Positions 12,820-22,980 of a stretch of DNA of 64,000 nucleotides are shown here, piece by piece. The notes under the pieces were generated by a model. The model was not told the origin of the DNA. It searched no databases and saw nothing but the letters and a program-made list of their open reading frames with translations. Both the position numbers and the translations under genes were made by a program. Each line of letters starts with the position of its first letter. Position 1 is the stretch's first letter. Source of the stretch: Blastococcus sp. TML/M2B (lineage in GTDB: Bacteria; Actinomycetota; Actinomycetes; Mycobacteriales; Geodermatophilaceae); the NCBI RefSeq assembly GCF_016612865.1, contig NZ_JAENZZ010000002.1, positions 496,001-560,000 of the forward strand, written 5' to 3'.

Positions 12820-13623
12820 ATGGCGAATGAGGATGCATCCCGCGTAGCGCTCGACGTGACCGACGGCGTGGCGACCGTCCGGCTGGACCGGCCCGAGAAG
12901 ATGAACGCCCTGGACCCGGCGATGTTCGAGGCGATCCTGGCCACCGGCCGCGAGCTCATGACCCGCGACGACGTCGGCGCGGTCGTCCTGCACGGCGCCG
13001 GGCGGGCGTTCTGCGCCGGCCTGGACTTCGGCTCCTTCGCCGCGATGGCCGACCGCGGCCAGGCCGACGGCGAGCGGCGGGCTCCCGAGCCGCGCGAGCC
13101 GCTGGGCGCGGCAGGCGCGCTGGCCCAGCAGGTCGTGCACGTGTGGTCGCTGGTGCCCGCGCCGGTCATCGCCGCGGTGCACGGCGTCGCCTTCGGCGGC
13201 GGCCTGCAGATCGCCCTGGGCGCCGACATCCGGCTGGTCGCCCCGGACACGCAGCTCTCGCTCATGGAGATCCAGTGGGGCATCTGCCCCGACATGTGCG
13301 GCACCCAGCTGCTGCCCGAGCTGGTCGGCCGCGACGTCGCCAAGGAACTGGCGCTGACCGGGCGGAAGATCTCCGGCACGGAGGCGGCCCGCATCGGCAT
13401 GGCCACCCGCGAGGAGGCCGACCCGCTGGCCGCCGCGCAGGCCCTGGCCGCCGAGATCGCCGGGCACAGCAGGAACGCGACCCGCGCGATCAAGCGACTG
13501 GTCGACCTCGCCGGGCGGGTGCCGCTGGCCGAGGGGCTGGCCGCCGAGCAGACCGAGATCGGCAAGCTGATCGGCTCGCCGGAGCAGGCCGCCGTCGTCC
13601 GCGCCCGGCTGGCCAAGCGCTGA
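12820..13623 (+). CDS. enoyl-CoA hydratase/isomerase (crotonase) family protein
   Basis: 267-aa crotonase-fold enzyme for acyl-CoA substrates. Oxyanion-hole elements are visible at GRAFCAGLDFGSF and AAVHGVAFGGGLQIALGAD. Of the two usual catalytic Glu positions, EIQWG carries one and DMCGT occupies the region of the second, so classical hydratase activity is uncertain. IsoM/dehydratase roles are possible. It ends 49 bp from the convergent BtuF-like gene; a 22-bp direct repeat (CCGGGT-GCCCAGCGCTGGA) occurs in the gap. Confidence 0.85.
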   Translation: MANEDASRVALDVTDGVATVRLDRPEKMNALDPAMFEAILATGRELMTRDDVGAVVLHGAGRAFCAGLDFGSFAAMADRGQADGERRAPEPREPLGAAGALAQQVVHVWSLVPAPVIAAVHGVAFGGGLQIALGADIRLVAPDTQLSLMEIQWGICPDMCGTQLLPELVGRDVAKELALTGRKISGTEAARIGMATREEADPLAAAQALAAEIAGHSRNATRAIKRLVDLAGRVPLAEGLAAEQTEIGKLIGSPEQAAVVRARLAKR

Positions 13624-13672
13624 ACCGGGTTGCCCAGCGCTGGACCGGGTCGCCCAGCGCTGGACCGATCGC

Positions 13673-14464
13673 TCAGCCGCGCACCGTGGCGAGCAGCCGC
13701 TCGCGCGCCGTCGCCAGGGACGGGCCGTACCAGGTGAGGTCGCGCCCGGAGACCAGGACGGACCGGAGTCCAGGGAAGGCCTCCGGTCCGTCGTCGGCGG
13801 TGAACACGTAGGGCTCGTCCGGCAGGAGCACGAGGTCGAGGTCGGCGCCGCGCAGCTCGTCGACCTCGACCCGCGGGTAGCGCTCCCCGCCGTCCGCGAA
13901 GGGGGTGCGCAGGCCGAGCCGGGCGAGCAGGTCGGCGGCGAACGTCCGCCCGCCGACCACCATCCACGGATCGCGCCAGATCGGGACGGCGACCCGCAGC
14001 TCCGGCCCGGGCGCCGGCCGGGCCCACTCCGCGGCGGCGGTGCGCAGCCAGTCCGGTTCACCCGCGTCCAGCACCTCGCCGAACAGCCGGCGCATCGACG
14101 CCGGCGCCTCGTCGACCGACTCGATGACCGTCACCCACACCGGCACGCCCGCCGCCCGCAGCCGCTGCACGTCGAGCTGCCTGTTCTCCTCGCGGTTGGC
14201 GACGACGAGGTCCGGGGCGAGCGCTGTGATCGCCGCCCGGTCGGGGTTCTTGGTGCCGCGGACCCGTGCCACGTCGAGGCCGGCCGGGTGCGTGCACCAG
14301 TCGGTGGCGCCGACGAGCCGGTCGGGCACGGTGACCGCCAGCGCCTCGGTCAGCGACGGCACCAGCGAGACGATCCGCTGCGGCGGGCCCGCCAGCTCGA
14401 CCGGCGTCCCGAGGTCGTCGACAGGGCAGAAATGGCCATTTCTGCCCTCGGGGGGCCGGGTCAC
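13673..14464 (-). CDS. BtuF-like periplasmic-type cobalamin/metal-binding protein (no signal peptide)
   Basis: 263 aa, helical-backbone metal-receptor fold. Characteristic start PQRIVSLVPSLTEALAV, then ALAPDLVVANREENR, VTVIESVDEAP and WMVVGGRTFAADLLARLGL. Best fit is the B12-binding BtuF/ABC-type Fe3+-siderophore family. No secretion signal is seen, so it may act inside the cell. GTG 14464 overlaps the icmF stop (GTGA), coupling it to a B12-dependent enzyme, which supports a cobalamin-related role. Codons 7-14 consist of a 26-bp palindrome that looks like an insertion. Confidence 0.78.
   Translation of the reverse strand: MTRPPEGRNGHFCPVDDLGTPVELAGPPQRIVSLVPSLTEALAVTVPDRLVGATDWCTHPAGLDVARVRGTKNPDRAAITALAPDLVVANREENRQLDVQRLRAAGVPVWVTVIESVDEAPASMRRLFGEVLDAGEPDWLRTAAAEWARPAPGPELRVAVPIWRDPWMVVGGRTFAADLLARLGLRTPFADGGERYPRVEVDELRGADLDLVLLPDEPYVFTADDGPEAFPGLRSVLVSGRDLTWYGPSLATARERLLATVRG
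14423..14448. repeat. 26-bp perfect loopless palindrome inside the BtuF-like start region
   Basis: Centre AAATGGCCATTT flanked by AGGGCAG and CTGCCCT; every base pairs. It lies 16 bp after the BtuF-like GTG and would fold over the initiation region. Its size and GGG..CCC ends resemble the palindromes at 55205-55294, suggesting a dispersed small palindromic element. Confidence 0.7.
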
Positions 14465-17400
14465 ACGTTGCGGCGGTACTGGCCGCCCACCTCGAAGAAC
14501 GCCTCGGTGATCTGCCCCAGCGAGCAGCACGCGCACGGTCTCCATGAGCTCGGCGAAGACGTTCCCGCCGTCCATGGCCACCTGCTGGAGGCGGGCCAGG
14601 GCCGCCGGCGCCTCGTCGGCGTGCGCGGCGTGGAAGGTGGCCAGCCGGTCCAGCTGCGAGCGCTTCTCCGCCTCGGTGGCGCGGGCGAGCTCCACCGGCG
14701 CGGGCGGCGCGTCACCGCGGTCGGGCGCCAGGAAGGTGTTGACGCCGACGATGGGCAGGCTGCCGTCGTGCTTGCGGTGCTCGTAGAGCATCGACTCGTC
14801 CTGGATGCGGCCGCGCTGGTAGCCGGTCTCCATGGCCCCCAGCACGCCGCCGCGCTCGGCGATCCGGTCGAACTCGGCGAGCACGGCCTCCTCGACCAGC
14901 TCGGTGAGCTCCTCGATCACGAACGAGCCCTGCAGCGGGTTCTCGTTGCCGGCCAGCCCCCACTCGCGGTCGATGATCATCTGGATCGCCAGCGCCCGGC
15001 GCACCGACTGCTCCGACGGCGTCGTCACCGCCTCGTCGAAGGCGTTGGTGTGCAGGCTGTTGGCGTTGTCGTAGATCGCGCAGAGCGCCTGCAGCGTCGT
15101 CCGGATGTCGTTGAAGTCCATCTCCTGCGCGTGCAGCGACCGGCCCGACGTCTGCACGTGGTACTTCAGCTGCTGGGACCGCGCGTTCGCCCCGTACCGC
15201 TCGCGCATCGCGACCGCCCAGATGCGGCGGGCCACCCGGCCGATCACCGAGTACTCGGCGTCCATGCCGTTGGAGAAGAAGAACGACAGGTTGGGCGCGA
15301 AGTCGTCGATCGACATCCCGCGGGCCAGGTAGCTCTCCACGTAGGTGAAGCCGTTGGCGAGGGTGAACGCGAGCTGGCTGATGGGGTTCGCCCCGGCCTC
15401 GGCGATGTGGTAGCCGGAGATCGACACCGAGTAGAAGTTCCGGACGCCGTGGTCGATGAACCACTGCTGGATGTCGCCCATGGCGCGCAGCGCGAACTCG
15501 GTGGAGAAGATGCAGGTGTTCTGCCCCTGGTCCTCCTTGAGGATGTCGGCCTGCACGGTGCCGCGGACGTTCGCCAGCACCCAGGCGCGCAGCTCCTCGG
15601 CCTCCGCCGCGTCGGGCTCGCGGCCCTCCTCGGCGCGGAAGGCGGCCAGCCGCTGGTCGATCGCGGTGTTGAGGAACATCGCCAGGATCGTCGGCGCCGG
15701 ACCGTTGATGGTCATCGACACCGAGGTGGTGGGCGAGCACAGGTCGAAGCCGTCGTAGAGGACCCGCATGTCCTCGAGCGTGGCGATGGAGACCCCGGAG
15801 GTGCCGACCTTGCCGTAGATGTCCGGCCGCGGATCGGGGTCGCGGCCGTAGAGCGTCACCGAGTCGAACGCCGTGGAGAGCCGGGTCGCCTCGTTGCCCG
15901 CCGACAGGAGCCGGAACCGCCGGTTGGTGCGCAACGGGTCGCCCTCGCCGGCGAACATCCGGGCCGGCGCCTCGCCGGAGCGCTTGAACGGGAAGACGCC
16001 GGCGGTGAACGGGAACGCGCCCGGCAGGTTCTCCGCCCGCAGGAAGCGCAGCAGCTCGGCGTCGTCCTGCGTGCGCGGCAGGGACACCCGGCGGACGGCG
16101 GTGCCCGAGAGGGTGGTGCGGGTCAGCGGGGTGCGGTGCTCGGTGCCGCGGACGGAGTAGCCGTACTCCTCCCCCGAGTACGCCTCGACCGTGGCCGGCC
16201 AGCCCTCGAGCAGTGCCCGGACGTCGGGCAGCAGCTCGGCGGCGGCCGCCTCGGCCGCGGCACGGGCGGCGTCGGCGGCGGCCCCCTCGAGGACCTCGGC
16301 GGCCGTGGTCAGGTGCTGACGGCGGCGGGCGACGTCGGCCTGCGCGGCCGTCGCCGCGTGGTAGCCGCGCACGGCCTCGCTGATCTCGGCCAGGTACCGC
16401 GCCCGCTGCGCCGGGACGACGCTGGTCAGCCCGGTCGAGGCCATGACGTCGACCCGGGGCAGCGCGCCGGGGCCGGCGGCCAGACCCGCCTCGGCGAGCA
16501 GGCCCAGCAGGTGCTGGTACAGGGCGGTCACGCCGTCGTCGTTGAACCGCGCGGCGCTCGTGCCGTAGACCGGCATCTGCTCCCAGGGCACCCCGAACGC
16601 CTCGCGGTTGCGCACCAGCTGGCGGGCGACGTCCCGGCGGGCGTCCTCGGCGCCGCGCCGCTCGAACTTGTTGATCGCCACGACGTCGGCGAAGTCGAGC
16701 ATGTCGATCTTCTCCAGCTGCGAGGCGGCGCCGAACTCCGGCGTCATCACGTACAGCGAGACGTCGCTGAAAGGCACGATCGCGGCGTCGCCCTGGCCGA
16801 TGCCCGGGGTCTCCACGACCACCAGGTCGTAGCCGGCCGCCCGCACCGCGGCGAGGACGTCGTCGAGGTGCTCGGGCACCTGCGCGCCGGCGCTGCGGGT
16901 GGCCATCGAGCGGAAGAAGGTGCGGTGCCCGTCGCCGGACTCGAGAGCGTTCATCCGGATCCGGTCGCCGAGCAGCGCCCCGCCGCCGCGCCGCCGGGTG
17001 GGGTCGATGGCGAGGACGGCGACGCGGAGCTTGTCCTCCTGATCCAGCCGCAGCCGGCGCAGCAGCTCGTCGGTGAGCGAGGACTTCCCCGACCCGCCGG
17101 TCCCGGTGATGCCGAGGACGGGCACCCGGCGCCGGCCGGCCGCCGCCCGGAGCCGCTCGGCGAGCTCCGGCGAGCGGCCGCTCTGCAGGACGGTGACGGC
17201 CCGCGCCAGCGCGGCCGGGTCGCCGGCCAGCACGGCGTCGACGTCCGGGCCCTCGGCGGCGAGGTCGACGTCGCAGGCGCGGACCAGCTCGTTGATCATG
17301 CCCGGCAGCCCGAGCCGCTGGCCGTCCTCGGGCGCGAAGATCGTGACGCCCCGCTCGCGCAGCGCGGCGATCTCCTCCGGGACGATGACGCCGCCGCCGC

Positions 17401-17683
17401 CGCCGAAGACCTGCACGTGCCCGGCGCCGGCCTCGGCCAGCCGGTCGACGAGGTAGCCGAAGTACTCGACGTGACCGCCCTGGTAGGACGAGATCGCGAC
17501 GCCCTGGACGTCCTCCTCGACGGCCGCTCGGACGACGGCGTCGACGCTGCGGTCGTGGCCGAGGTGCACGACCTCGGCCCCCTGCGCCTGCAGCATCCGC
17601 CGCATGATGTTGATCGACGCGTCGTGCCCGTCGAAGAGGCTGGCCGCGGTCACGAAGCGCACGGGGTGCGCGGGCTCGTGCAT
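14461..17683 (-). CDS. icmF: fused isobutyryl-CoA mutase (IcmF), frameshifted near the 3' end
   Basis: Adenosylcobalamin-dependent interconversion of isobutyryl-CoA and n-butyryl-CoA, with a built-in G-protein chaperone. About 1073 aa. B12 domain 1-140 with DGHDASIN (cobalt-ligand His), LGHDRS and VFGGGGGVI. MeaI-like GTPase from about 185 with P-loop GTGGSGKSS, ETPGIGQGD and NKFERRG. Mutase domain from about 560 with TSGVSIATLEDM, DILKEDQGQNTCIF and QTSGRSLHAQEMDFNDIRT. Near 14527-14533 one extra base shifts the frame; the true ending SLGQITEAFFEVGGQYRRNV is present in the next frame, stopping at 14461. ATG 17683. Pairs with the BtuF-like gene. Confidence 0.93.
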
Positions 17684-17752
17684 GCCCGCACCGTACGACC
17701 GGACCGCCGGGGCGTCCACGGATCGGATGGGTGCCCGCGACGGCCGCACAAA

Positions 17753-17769
17753 CCAGAGCGACGTTCTAG
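17753..17769. promoter_or_regulatory. TetR-type operator copy A (CTAGAAC-N3-GTTCTAG variant)
   Basis: CCAGAGC-gac-GTTCTAG: right arm perfect, left arm two mismatches from the consensus seen at 28094. It lies in the divergent region between icmF and the BVMO gene. Confidence 0.5.
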
Positions 17770-17831
17770 CAATTCGACCTGGTCGTCGGTAGGTTCTGCG
17801 ACGTACGTCACGCGCCTGCGAGGAGCACCCG

Positions 17832-19335
17832 ATGACCACGATGCAGGCCCCCGCCGGCCGCACCAGCAGCACCGACGTCCAGCACGTGGACGTCCTGATC
17901 GTCGGGGCCGGCATCTCCGGCATCGGCGCCGCCTACCACCTCCAGCAGGAGCAGCCCGACCGCAGCTTCCTGATCCTGGACGCGCTCGACACCCGCGGCG
18001 GCACGTGGCGGACGCACCGCTACCCCTGGCGCCCGCTCGGACAGCGACCTGTTCACCTTCGGCTACGGCTTCAAGCCGTGGCGCGGGCCCTCGATCGCCA
18101 CCGCCGACGAGATCCTCACCTACCTCGACGAGGTCATCGAGGAGAACGACCTGGCCGGGAAGATCCGCTACCGGCACCGGGTCACCGCGGCGAGCTGGTC
18201 GTCGGAGGAGAAGCAGTACACCGTCGAGGTGACCCGCGAGGACACCGGCGAGCAGCTGCGCTTCACCACCGGCTTCCTCTGGATGTGCCAGGGCTACTAC
18301 GACCACGACAAGCCGTTCCAGCCGCGCTGGGAGGGCATGGACGAGTTCCGCGGCCAGGTCGTGCACCCGCAGCACTGGCCCGAGGACCTCGACTACTCCG
18401 GCAAGCGCGTCGTCGTCATCGGCTCCGGCGCCACCGCCGCCACCCTCGTGCCCGCGATCGCCGCGGACGCCAAGCACGTGACGATGCTGCAGCGCTCGCC
18501 CACGTTCTTCATCTCCCGCCCCAAGGTCGCCGAGCTCGCCGCGACGCTGCGCGCGCTGGAGATCCCGGACGAGTGGACGCACGAGATCATGCGGCGCGCC
18601 TCGTTCGTGCAGGGCGAGGAGATCCACCGCATGTCCAAGGAGCAGCCCGACGCGCTGCGGGCGTTCCTCATCGACTCGATGCGCCCGCTGCTCCCCGAGG
18701 GCTTCGACATCGACAAGCACTTCAACCCGACCTACCGGCCGTGGCAGCAGCGCCTGGCCGCCGTCCCCGAGGGCGACCTGTTCACCGCCCTGCGCGAGGG
18801 CAACGCCTCGGTCGTCACCGACACCATCGAGCGGTTCACCCCGACCGGCATCCGGCTCGCCTCGGGCGAGGAGCTCGAGGCCGACATCGTCGTCACCGCC
18901 ACCGGCTTCGACCTGTCGGTGTTCGGCAACGTCGCCTTCACCGTCGACGGCGCGCCGGTCGACTTCACCCAGCAGGTCACCTACCGCGGGCTGATGATCA
19001 CCGGTGTGCCGAACATGGCCTACGTGTTCGGGTACTTCCGGGCCAGCTGGACCCTGCGCGCCGACCTGGTCAGCCAGTTCGTGTGCCGGCTGCTGGCCAA
19101 GATGGACGACCAGGGCACCCCGGTCGTCGTCCCGCAGCTGCGGCCGGAGGACGCCGACATGCCGCTGCTGGACTGGTCGGACCCGGAGAACTTCAACCCC
19201 GGCTACGTCATGCGCTCCCAGCACCGGATGTACAAGCGCGGCGACCGGGAGCCGTGGACGCACCACAAGGAGTACGCCGAGGAGCGGACGCTGCTGCCGA
19301 CCGCCGACCTCGACGACGGCCTCGTCTACTCCTGA
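17832..19335 (+). CDS. Baeyer-Villiger-type flavin monooxygenase, frameshifted
   Basis: FAD- and NADPH-dependent class B monooxygenase, about 500 aa after correction; it should turn a ketone into an ester or lactone. N-terminal FAD site VLIVGAGISGIGAAYHL; BVMO fingerprint FRGQVVHPQHWP; NADPH site VVVIGSGATAATLVP. Near 18027 an extra T in CCCCTGG breaks the frame; removing it gives [22 protein letters not shown], an expected BVMO segment. ATG 17832 follows GAGGAG. The esterase gene starts 40 bp downstream, the classic BVMO-esterase pair for ketone breakdown. Confidence 0.9.
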
Positions 19336-19375
19336 CCCCGCTCGCCCCCACCCCCTCTCGCTGACAGGAGACCCC

Positions 19376-20308
19376 GTGCCGGTCGACCAGCACATCGCCG
19401 CACTGCTCGCCATGGCCCAGTCCTCGGACCTGCCCCCGATGTACGAGGGCCCGCCGGAGGCCGGCCGCGCGCAGTACCTGGCCATGACGACCGGCCTGCG
19501 CGGCCCCGAGCAGATCGTGCCCGTGGCGAGCACCGAGGACATCACCGTCCCCGGCGCCGAGGGCGACCTGCGGGCACGGGTCTACCGCCCCGAGGGCGAC
19601 GGGCCGTTCCCGACGGTGATCTTCTTCCACGGCGGCGGCTGGGTCATCGGTGACCTCGAGACCCACGACAACATGGCCCGGCACATCTGCCGCGACTCCG
19701 CGGCCGTCGTCGTCTCGGTGGACTACCGGCTGGCCCCGGAGCACCCGTTCCCCGCCGCCGCGGACGACGCCGAGGTGTCGGCCCGCTGGATCGCGGCGAA
19801 CCGGGCCCGCTTCGGCGGGGACGACCGGCTCGGCGTCGCCGGCGACAGCGCCGGCGGCAACCTGGCCGCCGTCGTCGCCCAGACGCTGCACGCCGAGGGG
19901 ACGCCGGTCACCGCCCAGCTGCTCATCTACCCGGCGGTCGACGCCGCCGGGGAGTACGCCTCGCGGGTGGAGAACGCGAAGGGCTACTTCCTCGAGCAGC
20001 CGACCATGGACTGGTTCTACGGCCACTACGCCGGCGCCTGGGAGGACACCAAGGATCGCCGGCTGGCCCCGCTGCACGCCAACCTCACCGGGCAGCCGCC
20101 GGCCGTCGTCGTCACCGCGGAGTTCGACCCGCTGCGCGACGAGGGCGAGGCCTACGCCGAGGCGCTCCGGGCCGCCGGCGTGCCGGTCCAGCTGACGCGC
20201 TACGACGGCCTGATCCACGGCTTCTTCGACATGGGCTCGCTCTCCCCCGCCGCGCTCGCGGCCGTCGAGGAGACCTGCGGGAAGTTCCGGGCGCTGCTGC
20301 ACGGCTGA
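19376..20308 (+). CDS. alpha/beta-hydrolase esterase, HSL/Lip family
   Basis: 310-aa carboxylesterase. Oxyanion HGGGW in VIFFHGGGWVIGD; nucleophile GDSAGG; acid residue in EFDPLRDEGEAYAEAL; catalytic His in GLIHGFFDMG. No signal peptide, so cytoplasmic. GTG 19376 has AGGAG five bases upstream. Immediately downstream of the BVMO, it probably cleaves the ester that enzyme forms. A strong hairpin follows. Confidence 0.9.
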   Translation: MPVDQHIAALLAMAQSSDLPPMYEGPPEAGRAQYLAMTTGLRGPEQIVPVASTEDITVPGAEGDLRARVYRPEGDGPFPTVIFFHGGGWVIGDLETHDNMARHICRDSAAVVVSVDYRLAPEHPFPAAADDAEVSARWIAANRARFGGDDRLGVAGDSAGGNLAAVVAQTLHAEGTPVTAQLLIYPAVDAAGEYASRVENAKGYFLEQPTMDWFYGHYAGAWEDTKDRRLAPLHANLTGQPPAVVVTAEFDPLRDEGEAYAEALRAAGVPVQLTRYDGLIHGFFDMGSLSPAALAAVEETCGKFRALLHG

Positions 20309-20323
20309 CCCGCACACGGACAA

Positions 20324-20359
20324 CAGGAGCCCGGGGACAACGGCGTCCCCGGGCTCCTG
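20324..20359. terminator. bidirectional hairpin terminator
   Basis: Perfect 15-bp arms (CAGGAGCCCGGGGAC and complement) with a 6-nt loop, between the convergent esterase and ferredoxin-reductase genes. Confidence 0.75.
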
Positions 20360-20374
20360 TGCGTCTGCGCTGGG

Positions 20375-21622
20375 TCAGCGGGCGGGGGCGGCCGCCTGCT
20401 GCTTGGCCAGCAGCTCGCGCAGCGAGGCGACGAACTCCGCGAAGTCGGTGCCGCCGGCGGTCAGCGCGCGGCGGCTGGTGACCAGCGCCTTCGGCCAGTT
20501 GACGGTGACCGCGCCGATGAGCACGCCGTCGTCGTCGGAGTAGAGGACGGCGCCCTTCGCCGGGTCGACCGACAGGTCGCCGACGACCTCGTGCCGGGCG
20601 CCGCGGGTGGCGTGCCCGACGATCTGCAGCTTCCAGTCGTACTGGTCGCTCCACACGTACTCGAGCGGGCTGTAGGGCTGCAGGTCGTCGCCGTGCACGA
20701 TGTTGTGCGCGACCGCGGCGCCCTGCTCGACGGCGTTGGTCCAGTGCTCGACGCGCACCTCGGCCGGGTAGCGCGGGTCCTGCCAGCGGGCGACGTCGCC
20801 GACGGCCCAGACGACGTCGGAGTCCACGGCGCGGCAGTACCGGTCGCAGACGACGCCGTTGTCGACCAGCAGGCCCGAGTCGGCGAGCCAGCCGTCGTTG
20901 GGCACCGCGCCGATGCCGACGAGCACGGTCGCTGCGCGCAGCTCCGAGCCGTCGGTCAGCCGGACGGTGAGGTCGCCGGCGGTGCCGTCGATGCCCTCGA
21001 CGCCGACGCCGAAGCGGGTGTCCACGCCGTGCCGGCGGTGCAGCTCCTCCAGCGGCGTGCCGACCTCGGGACCGACGAGCCGCGCGAGCGGGGTGGCCAG
21101 CGGGTCGACGACGGTGACCGCGTGGCCGAGGGTGGCGATGGTCGCGGCCGCCTCGGCGCCGATGACCCCGCCGCCCACGACGACGACGGGGCCGCCGGCA
21201 GCCAGGTCGGCGCGCAGCCCCTCGACGTCGGCCAGGGTGCGGATGACGTGCACGCCGGACGCGGCCGGCCAGGGCGAGGGCCGGGCGGTCGCGCCGGTGG
21301 CGACGACGACGTGGTCGAAGTCGAGCGCGGTGCCGTCGGCCAGCAGCACCTGCCGCGCCGCGACGTCCAGCCGGACGGCGGCGACGCCGAGCCGCAGCTC
21401 GAGCTCCGCGGCCTCGGCCGCGCCGGGCGGGAGCAGGGCGAGCCGGTCGAGCTCCCACTCCCCCGCCAGGTACTGCTTGGACAGCGGCGGCTTGTCGTAG
21501 GGCGCCGCCGCCTCCTCCCCGACGACCACGATGCGGCCGGTGAACCCCTCGCGGCGAAGGGCCTGCGCGGTGCGCACCCCGCCGACCGAGGAGCCGACGA
21601 CCACGACGGTCTGGTTGGACAC
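20375..21622 (-). CDS. ferredoxin reductase (FAD/NAD(P)H, P450 electron-transfer type)
   Basis: 415-aa pyridine-nucleotide-dependent flavoprotein that passes electrons to a ferredoxin. FAD site VVVVGSSVGGVRTAQALR; PYDKPPLSKQYL, typical of oxygenase-coupled reductases; NAD site VVVVGGGVIGAEAAATI; C-terminal FAD contact VWAVGDVARW and HWTNAVEQGAAVAHNI. GTG 21622 follows AAGGGG. It lies downstream of ferredoxin and P450 on the same strand, but a hairpin intervenes, so its expression may be partly separate. Confidence 0.92.
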   Translation of the reverse strand: MSNQTVVVVGSSVGGVRTAQALRREGFTGRIVVVGEEAAAPYDKPPLSKQYLAGEWELDRLALLPPGAAEAAELELRLGVAAVRLDVAARQVLLADGTALDFDHVVVATGATARPSPWPAASGVHVIRTLADVEGLRADLAAGGPVVVVGGGVIGAEAAATIATLGHAVTVVDPLATPLARLVGPEVGTPLEELHRRHGVDTRFGVGVEGIDGTAGDLTVRLTDGSELRAATVLVGIGAVPNDGWLADSGLLVDNGVVCDRYCRAVDSDVVWAVGDVARWQDPRYPAEVRVEHWTNAVEQGAAVAHNIVHGDDLQPYSPLEYVWSDQYDWKLQIVGHATRGARHEVVGDLSVDPAKGAVLYSDDDGVLIGAVTVNWPKALVTSRRALTAGGTDFAEFVASLRELLAKQQAAAPAR

Positions 21623-21660
21623 GGATGGAACCCCTTGCTGATCGAGCGGGTGGAGACATG

Positions 21661-21704
21661 CCGGAGCCCCGGCGACCGTACGCGTACGGCCTCCGGGGCT
21701 CCGG
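21661..21704 (-). terminator. hairpin between P450 and ferredoxin reductase
   Basis: Outer perfect 12-bp arms CCGGAGCCCCGG / CCGGGGCTCCGG with an inner 14-bp palindrome CCGTACGCGTACGG at 21676-21689. It may terminate or attenuate read-through from the P450 gene into the reductase. Confidence 0.65.
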
Positions 21705-21710
21705 GGGAGA

Positions 21711-22980
21711 TCAGCCGATCCGGATCGGCAGCATCCGCGGGCCACGGATCTGACCGGTGGACCAGCGCATCGGCGCGTCCTCGGCCAGGGTGAACTCCGG
21801 GATCCGGTCCAGCCAGACGTCGAGCGCGACGCGCAGCTCCATGCGGGCCAGGTGCGAGCCGGCGCAGCGGTGGATGCCCAGGCCGAACGCGGCGTGCCGG
21901 TTGACCTCGCGGTCGATGATCACCTTGTCGGCGTCCTCGAAGCGCTCCGGGTCGCGGTTGGCGGCCGGGAAGGGAAGCAGGACCCAGTCCTCCTTCTTCA
22001 TCTCGACGCCACCGAGCTCGACGTCCTCCTTGACCAGGCGGGCCATGGTCACGGGGGCGTAGGCACGCAGGAACTCCTCGACCGCGGTGGTGCGCAGGGC
22101 GGGCTCGGCCACCAGGCGCTTGCGGTCCTCGGGGTTCTTCGCCAGGTGCCACAGCGAGGCGCCGATGGCGCTCCACGTGGTGTCGATGCCGGCGATCAGC
22201 AGCAGCGCCATGGTGCCCACGACGTGGTTCGGCGCCAGCTTCTGCCCGTAGAGCTCGGCGTTGATCAGGTACGTCGTCAGGTCGTCCCGCGGGTTGTCGA
22301 TGTGGTCGCGGACCTGCGCGAGCAGGTACTCGAACAGCTCGGCGGTGCCGGCCTCGCGCTCCTCGGGCGACTTGTTGACACCCTCGAGGGCGTTCTCGAC
22401 GAAGTGCTTGAACTTGTCCGTGTCCTCCGTCGGGAAGCCCAGCATGTCCGCGATCACGCGCACGGGGATGTGCATCGCGTACTCGGTGGCGGCGTCGACC
22501 AGGTCCCGACCCTCGAAGGCGTCGATGCAGCTGGTGGCAGAAGTCGCGCGTGGTGATCTCCTGCTTCGCGACGTTCGCCTTGGTGAACGCCGGCAGCAGC
22601 AGCTTGCGCGCGTCGTGGTGGAACGGCGGGTCGGACGAGATCGGGGGGACCCCGCCGACCGGCGCCAGGTCCAGCGGAGGCCGGTAGTTGCCGACGATGA
22701 TCGCCCGCGAGGTGAAGTGCTCGGTGTCGTAGGCGATCGCCTGGACGTCCTCGTAGCGGGTGGGCAGCCAGGCCCCGCCGAAGCGCTCGGTGTGCGCCAC
22801 CGGGCAGCGACCGCGCAGGTCGTCCCAGATCTCGTGGGCGTTCTCCGCGTACTTCTCGTCCATGTGCGAGAAGTCGGTGGCCCAGTCGGAGACCGGGCCG
22901 TCCATCACCTCGAACCGGGTGAGCTCCTCGGGATCAGCTTTCTGGAACGGCGAGTCGGTGAACCTGTCATCGACGGTCAT
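21711..22980 (-). CDS. cytochrome P450, frameshifted
   Basis: Soluble bacterial class I P450, about 422 aa after correction. I-helix oxygen-activation motif LLIAGIDTTWSAIG; haem-binding FGLGIHRCAGSHLARMEL with the thiolate Cys; ExxR-type EFLRAY. An extra G at about 22527 breaks the frame; without it the sequence reads RDFCHQLIDAFEGRDLVDA and joins HIPVRVIADMLGF. ATG 22980 directly abuts the ferredoxin stop. Regulator, ferredoxin and P450 run as one transcript, with the reductase beyond a hairpin. Substrate unknown; the neighbours suggest hydroxylation in hydrocarbon or terpenoid/steroid catabolism. Confidence 0.92.

Noticed and set aside
13624..13672. Direct repeat CCGGGT-GCCCAGCGCTGGA between the crotonase and BtuF-like genes as an attachment site
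   Set aside because: It is a simple two-copy local duplication of the crotonase 3' end, with no integrase nearby and no matching copy at the other edge of the accessory region.
13673..17923. A single 1416-codon protein joining IcmF and a BtuF-like domain
   Set aside because: The junction lacks the conserved IcmF ending, which is present one frame over with a stop at 14461. The fusion results from one extra base near 14530.
14288..18232. Very long open frames antisense to real genes (for example opposite icmF and opposite the FadD ligase)
   Set aside because: High GC content makes stops rare on the opposite strand; composition is Arg/Gly/His-rich with no domains, and real genes with clear motifs occupy the other strand.
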